From positions 391,501 through 455,500 of the forward strand of contig JASJOG010000083.1 in assembly GCA_030142905.1 (NCBI GenBank): a stretch of 64,000 nt of DNA, written 5' to 3'. Below are positions 58,311 through 64,000 of the stretch, one piece after another. Position numbers and translations under genes: made by a program. The notes under the pieces are model-generated. The model was not told the DNA's origin. It saw nothing but the letters and a program-made list of their open reading frames with translations, and ran no database searches. The first letter of the stretch is position 1, and each line of letters starts with the position of its first letter. This DNA is from Heliopora coerulea (taxonomy: Eukaryota > Cnidaria > Anthozoa > Scleralcyonacea > Helioporidae).

Positions 58311-60050
58311 GGACAGTGTCTGCTTATTCTGTAATGGATAACCCTATCAGCGAACTAAGTGGTTCTCGCTTCAGGTCCAGTGAGGACCACCCTCATGGGT
58401 CCAGTTTTTTGTAAAGTCAAACTAGACAACACTCTTCTCACATGAGACCAAGCCAAGTTAAATCAGACATGACTGTTTGCAAGTTGTCTGTTCTTGAACC
58501 GGGTTGGTTTTGGCTGAGCGATGTTTCGGAAGAGCATACTTCCATCTGTAGGCATAGTAAGGCCAGATCTGCACGGGGCCAGATTCCAGAATCGAAACCT
58601 AGTAACAAAGATGGGAGACAAGTGCGTCACCACTGTGGCTCAAAGTCGGCAAAAACCGCTTCCCTGCCGTTTTGAATATTAATTAAACCAAAAACTCCCC
58701 CTGTGCTTTAATTTCTCGATCAGACCCCCTGGCTTTTGTCATAGAGGGTTCCTTCTATTTTGTTGTAAAAAAAAAACTATCCATAAACGTGAGACATTAC
58801 GCACATTAAACATTACGCACTGAATCTAATAAAAGAGTCTTAATTCGTCTTAATCACCTTAGGAGGTTTGTTGATTTTATCCAGATGCCTATCAGCACAA
58901 ATGCTGACCCTCAGTATGATATTAATGCGTTCAGCTTCCTGTGGTCCTTCAGTTGGAATAACACGTCATTCTCTGTTGTGGTGACCGAACTTGTTCACGG
59001 TAACAGCTAGTCAGCGTAGTATGGGAACTAACAATTTTGAGAAGAAGGTTTTAACGCTCTTGAAGATTAGGGTAATTATCCTCCTGTTTAATAGTACGCA
59101 TCGATCGATGAAACAATTATTTAACTAACCCGGGGTAGTTCGTGTGGGGATCGATTATCTTCTACATATGCCATGATTGCAGCTTTGTAGGTGTAACATG
59201 GTTTCAAACATTGCACAAAATAGTGCATGTAGTTCATGTGTTTTTCAAATAGCTTATTCCTCCCTACTATCAGTCTCCAAGGTTGGGCTTTGAAGCTACG
59301 CCATTATTTGTTCTGAATTTTGCCTCGGAGTTTGAGATTTTCCAGCCACGGAATGCCATCTCGGAACGATTACCAAACCAGAGCATATATAATATTGGAA
59401 TACAAGTCATCAATCAAATATCAACATGACAAAGCTGAGGTGATATTTACCCAATATATGAATGAATGCCAGACTTTACTGTGCTAATCATGCATTAGCC
59501 CTACGATAACATCTGAAGCTGCCAGAGCATCTAAAATTAGTCACTGAACGTTCGACATACTGTGTAATAAAATAAAACATTACTGTTATTCACAAGATTA
59601 GTACGATAATTCGTTTTCGAATAACATCCTCTCCACTGATATTCCGTGCAATATTGTTTTCAAAAATTTAAAAGATAATTAAGCATCTTTCTTTATCCTT
59701 TTACTGCAATGAAAAGAACAGTGAAAGAACGTTAGCACAAATGGTTGAATCACAGGAAACAGTTCGAGGGTAATAAAGGAACATTTCACACATAGTACAA
59801 ATGTACGTCGTCTGTTAAATACCATCATTTCCATAGCAACTGCTATTTCAAACGCAGTACTAGTCAGTCTCACCACTCAGCTGTGAATTGATGTGACCCA
59901 TCGACTGCGAAAGCTGTTTGAAAGTGATTAGCGTCGTGATCTGGTGTCTTTTTTCACAGGTCTGATATATCACCTAGTGCTGATTAGGTCAACATCGATA
60001 AGCGGTCAAGAGAGGACCTGGGAAGTAAAAGCAAACGAACTTCCCGTTTA
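58311..60050. other. no supported gene; likely upstream region of the FAM184-like gene
   Basis: Only short open frames. CTTCCCGTTTAGTG followed by GTAAGTCG at 60053/60054 could be the donor of a 5' untranslated exon of the gene at 60358, but no transcription start can be placed. Confidence 0.4.
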
Positions 60051-60357
60051 GTGGTAAGTCGTAGTCGTTTCTCGTTGCGGTCTAGCCGTGGTGGATTAAA
60101 CCAAGTCATTGTCCTGATTCGAGTTATGTGACTATTACAGAAGTCATAATTTTAGCGTGGCCTAGAAAAGACAAGTTCCAGAGGGAGATTTTGAGAGTAG
60201 ACTTAAGACGACCCTTGGACATTGACCTTTGTTTTGCGTTATGGAAAAGGCTTAAAGCAGAGATTACTGACAGTTTAAAGCCGTCAGGGACAGAATTAGT
60301 CCATCGAACGAAGGGTTAAGAACATAGCTGTGTTTTAAAGCTCATAATTGAGGAAAT

Positions 60358-62704
60358 ATGTCGAAACGTAAAGAACCCGACGACTTGATTGCGAAACTTT
60401 CAAAGAAGATCGCCGAGCTGAGTACTGTCGTTCAGGCTTTGTTTACCCGTAATCACGAGAAAGAATTGGAGCTGGAGGCGACGAGAAAAGTTTACGAGGA
60501 AGAAATGGAACATGTCGTAGAGGAAGGAAAAAGTAAGTTAAACTGGCTTGAGAAGCAGTTGGACCAGTTAGAAAGGTTCCGTACTCTTTTAGATATGAAA
60601 ACAGACGAGTGTGAACGAACGAAAGCGACTGTTGAGTTGTTACACGAGAAGCAATTACAAGCCGAGAAGAAAATGAACGAGCGAGGTGTTTTGTTGAACG
60701 ATGCGTTGGCCGAAATCAATAATTTAAAGAAAGAAATCGCTAGTCGGTCGCCCGAAGAGCTGGAGAAACTTCAACGCGAGAAGCGCGAATTGACCGACGA
60801 GCTTGCTGACGAAAGAACTAATTTGCATGAACAAAAGGACTTAGTTAAGGATTTGCAAGGCAAAGTACGTACAATTGAGACTAACTTGAATGGGATGCTG
60901 CAGGAAAATAATAACTTAAAAGACGAATGCTCACGTTTGCGGGAAGAACTGACGAGCGCCACAGACGAAATTAGAACCCTGTCACAGTGTCTCCATGACG
61001 CCAGGCGACAAGGAGAGAGAGCGCTGCAAAGAAGCAGAAAGTTAGAGGAGAACAACAAACACGTAACTGCGCAGAAAAAAATGTTAGAGAAATGTAATGA
61101 ACAGCTGAACGAACAAGTGAACAAGCTACTTATGGAACAACAGTTCAGGGATAAGCCTATTGTGACTCAGCAGATCAGACCTTCATCGCCAAGTAACCTC
61201 GAGATTACTTCATTACGCAAAAACAAAACACGACCAAAACAGGTAATTCAACACTTTATGGACAGCAGGTCTTAACTAAGGGAAACAAATAGTCTGGGCT
61301 TAGCCAGAGTGAAAACTCTGGTTTTAGCCAGAGTAAAACCGCTGAGTTTAACCCCAATCAATGATATAAGAATACAATACTGCGTAGACAGTGTTAAATA
61401 AAAAGTTAAAAGGTTGATAACTGCCGTGACTGATCTCAAGGAATTCTAGCGTTTCGAACAAAGGCCTTTCCTCAGAGAAAGAAATATTTCTTTCTCTGAC
61501 GAAGGGCCTTTGCTCGAAACGTTGGAATTGTTTGAGATCAGTAACGGCAGTTATCAGCATGTAAACTTTTTACCGAGTTTAACCCCAATCTGGAAAGGGT
61601 TATGTGCCTGGTTTGGAGGCATAAACTTGACGAGGGAAATATTCTGACGAAGTATATCATAGTCCCAACATTCCATGTCGAAATTTGTCATCGTATGGTT
61701 ATTGCACGATCGTAAAACGTGAAAGGGGTAAGAGGGGGTCTCAAGTGTGATTCCAGGATTGGCGTCGTACGACTGTCACCAATTGATCACTACAACTGTG
61801 ATCGCTACCATAGTTATGACTGCTGTGCAGCAGCTGATTAAGACCGGGGGCACCGATGCACGTTCCTCTTGCCCACCCACCACCTGTTTAAAATCGGCGC
61901 ATCCGCAAAAAAGAAATACAAGAAACTGTGAATTGGGGACTTTGGATCTTGGACAAAATGTTACCCCTTTGTCTACTATGTTTCCATAATCGAAGGGTTA
62001 TGGTGCGGCTGAAAAATTTCGTATCCTGGGAATGTTGCACAATCGCTGACTGGTCTTACCAAAAGGTTATCGTGGGCGCTCTTATGGGACCATAGAAGCT
62101 GGCCTGACATACGCTTGATGGATTCATGTGAGCAAACGACGTACTGTTTTCCAAGGCATCCAGGTGAAGTATTAGACTCAGTTAACACTTCTCTGGTTCA
62201 AAATATTTTAAACACGACATAAAAACAGAAAGATGCGAAACACAAGTTGATTACTCTACCAAAAAAACTGACGGACGGACGAACGAACAAACAAAAAATA
62301 AACACAACTTCGTTGCTATGTCATAATGCATGCTTGTGTCTAAAGGGGCCCATGTTAAATCCTTTTTAGAACACTGTGGCTGTATCTTTTATAAATTTCT
62401 CCCGTGTATTCGTTTTTTACAAAAGTTTCAAACTACGCTTTCTTCGAAGATGTCTAACTTTGGACACATAATTTGAAAGAGGGTTCCCCAGTACAAAATA
62501 GCGCCAGCATGATGTTTGGATTAATGTCATTACAACATGATACTATTTACTTTGCAGAGAGATGACGAAGTTCAGAAACTCAAAAGGGAAATCGAGAAAT
62601 ATCGACTCGAGCTGAAGAACAGAGAAGTAAACTTTAATCGCGTTTTTGCGGAGAAAAACCCGTTGATCATTAAAAAACCTGCTGAGATCACTGCTGAGGA
62701 ATTG
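60358..62704 (+). CDS. FAM184-family coiled-coil protein, 5' part
   Basis: Exon 1 coding part 60358-61242 starts at ATG (context GGAAATATGTCG), encodes 295 residues and ends at CAG|GTAATT. Exon 2 is 62558-62704 (after TTTGCAG, before GTAAGT), in phase, adding 49 residues. The N-terminus, IAKLSKKIAELSTVVQALFT and EEEMEHVVEEGKSKLNWLEK, lines up with the N-terminal FAM184 domain (SKKIAQLTKVIYAL in human FAM184A). Exon 2, KREIEKYRLELKNREVNFNR, lines up with the conserved C-terminal block (FYQLELVNRETNFNKVF). Between them is one long coiled coil, far shorter than the vertebrate proteins. The next exon may begin at 63998, after CTTGCTTTGCAG at the window edge. FAM184 proteins have no well-established function. 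Alternative: an unrelated coiled-coil protein with chance similarity, which the match at both ends makes less likely. Confidence 0.65.
61400..61575. mobile_element. foldback repeat in intron of the FAM184-like gene
   Basis: Two arms of about 85 bases meet at GAAATATTTC (about 61485). Each contains CTGACGAAGGGCCTTTGCTC and GAAACGTTGGAATT in the right arm, complement in the left, and ends in AACTGCCGTGACTGATCTCA-type sequence. A single-arm copy is in CEP120 intron 8 (18958-19060). Confidence 0.75.
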
Positions 62705-63174
62705 GTAAGTAAACAAGACAATAAACTCTTTCACCACCTGAAATCGTAGCCAAAAATGTTCGGACAATACTTAATAATAAACACGCTTTTCGTTCACCGT
62801 TCACAGTTTCGCCAGTGGAATCAAGCAATATTATTGCATGGGGGGAAGGGAAAGGTCGCGAGATCTTCTGTTTCGTTGTTGGTATGGTCCATAAGGGAAC
62901 ATTTATGTCCCTGTCCCAAGCATCTTCGGCCAGGATTGTAGATATTCCTTTAGAATTTTGCTTTGGATAACGCAAGACAAATTTATCATGCAACTAAAGA
63001 GAGACGTGCAGGGGTAACAAGGTTTAAAGTTATAGAAGGTATGATAAAATTTCTCAATCAGATAGATAACCAATTAAGAACCAACCTACTTCCTGTCTGG
63101 GTATATATTTTAGAAATGTGGGAGGCTTGGAGATATCTTGAAATGATAGGTAAACTTTCGTTTATCCTCAGAAA

Positions 63175-63265
63175 AACGATTTCAGATCCCCAGACGGGGA
63201 TCGAACTCGCCACCTTCTGATGACCGGTGACACGTTCTAACAGCTGAGCCACCAAGACTGAGATG
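63175..63265 (-). repeat. tRNA-derived SINE-like repeat
   Basis: On the - strand: TGGTGGCTCAGCTGTTAGAA (A-box-like), then GGCGAGTTCGATCCCCGTCT (B-box-like), then GATCTGAAATCGTTTTTCTG. The 3' part continues towards about 63110 and matches the arms of the CEP120 intron foldback. The anticodon arm is not well formed. A tRNA-related SINE is the best reading. Confidence 0.65.
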
Positions 63266-63677
63266 GCGAGCCAAGATGCAAGCATCATATCGCAAAATCC
63301 AAACAGGTTTTTCAGTCAATTGTTGGGGTGTAGTAGGAATAACTTAAAATAGTTGGTAAAGTATGAGAAGAGAATTCATGCAAAATGGTTTATTCATGAA
63401 TGCTACTAAGTGGAAAAAAGGAGTAACACAACCGTAAGAACAATGAAGTGTGTGTCATCGTGACGTCATATGGTCTCATCAAGATCTGTCTCAGCTGCAT
63501 CTCTCTCTCTATTTCAGTCTGAGTGTGCGTCTGGCTTTGCGTTTGTGAGTCTTTCTTTATCTCTTCATTTCATATCTCTATCTGGTTCAGTGTTTCTGGA
63601 TGGAGTGGGTTTAAACTTGGTAGATCGCACGGAATTTACCCGGTGATAAGTCTAATCAAACTACGATTGTAAATGGT

Positions 63678-63950
63678 TGTTTACACTTGTGATTTTGTGC
63701 CTTGCAATTGACATCTTGGAGTATGTGTTAAAGTGAAGAGTTCAACAAACCGCTGGCCTTATGGGGTTAGGGTTAACCCTCGTTTACACTTGCGATTTTG
63801 TGCCTTGTGATTGACATCTTGGAGTATGTGTTTAACTGAAGAGTTCAACAAGCCGCTGACCTTATAGGGTTAGGGTTAAGCTTCGTTTACACTTGCGGTT
63901 TTGTGCCTTGTGATTGACATCTTGGAGTACGTATTGAGCTGACGAGAGCA
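63678..63950 (+). repeat. about 103-bp tandem repeat, 2.6 copies
   Basis: Units start TTTACACTTGTGATTTTGTG and contain GACATCTTGGAGTATGTGTT and AGAGTTCAACAAGCCGCTGA. Two units end in GGGTTAGGGTTAA, two telomere-like hexamers. It lies in the region upstream of the possible next exon of the FAM184-like gene. Confidence 0.85.
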
Positions 63951-64000
63951 TCGAGGACAAATTGCAGCGATTCATAAGCAGATATCTTGCTTTGCAGATT

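Overview
The window reads as nuclear DNA of a non-vertebrate animal: split genes with standard GT/AG introns, AT-rich spacers and many young and decayed transposable elements. The CEP120 and FAM184-like genes are clearly metazoan. The element mix (Penelope-type relics with hammerhead ribozymes, tRNA-derived repeats, hAT and pogo-like derivatives) fits an anthozoan cnidarian such as a stony coral, but that assignment is inference. No bacterial-style genes, CRISPR arrays or rRNA genes were seen.

Layout. 0-6 kb: a degenerate tandem repeat, then two weakly supported, unidentified spliced genes lying tail to tail (+ strand ending near 3.53 kb, - strand starting at 6.03 kb). 6-11.8 kb: no supported gene. 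12.0-24.0 kb: a complete CEP120 gene on the - strand. I could trace 22 coding exons, about 953 codons, with consistent phases and conserved sequence throughout; its introns hold several hairpin elements and a large SINE-derived foldback. 24.3-33 kb: AT-rich and gene-poor, with one hAT relic and one orphan ORF. 33.1-38.2 kb: a tandem array of about 1 kb units, each with a tRNA-like module, one unit split by a TA-flanked DNA transposon. 38.3-38.8 kb: a palindrome and a hammerhead-bearing element. 40.6-43 kb: a decayed non-LTR retrotransposon. 43.7-44.4 kb: a 66-bp tandem repeat with an open reading frame. 44.5-50.3 kb: about 35 copies of a 168-bp satellite, flanked by diverged inverted relics. 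51-53 kb: a tyrosine-recombinase element relic. 55-57 kb: a Penelope-like (GIY-YIG) relic, palindromes and a tandem pair of hammerhead ribozymes. 60.36 kb to the right edge: the 5' part of a FAM184-like coiled-coil gene.

The two recognised host genes encode coiled-coil proteins. CEP120 acts in centriole assembly and ciliogenesis; the role of FAM184 proteins is poorly known. Nothing in the sequence suggests co-regulation. The rest is dominated by repeats, and the most unusual material is the ribozyme-bearing elements, the nucleosome-length satellite and the tRNA-like tandem array.
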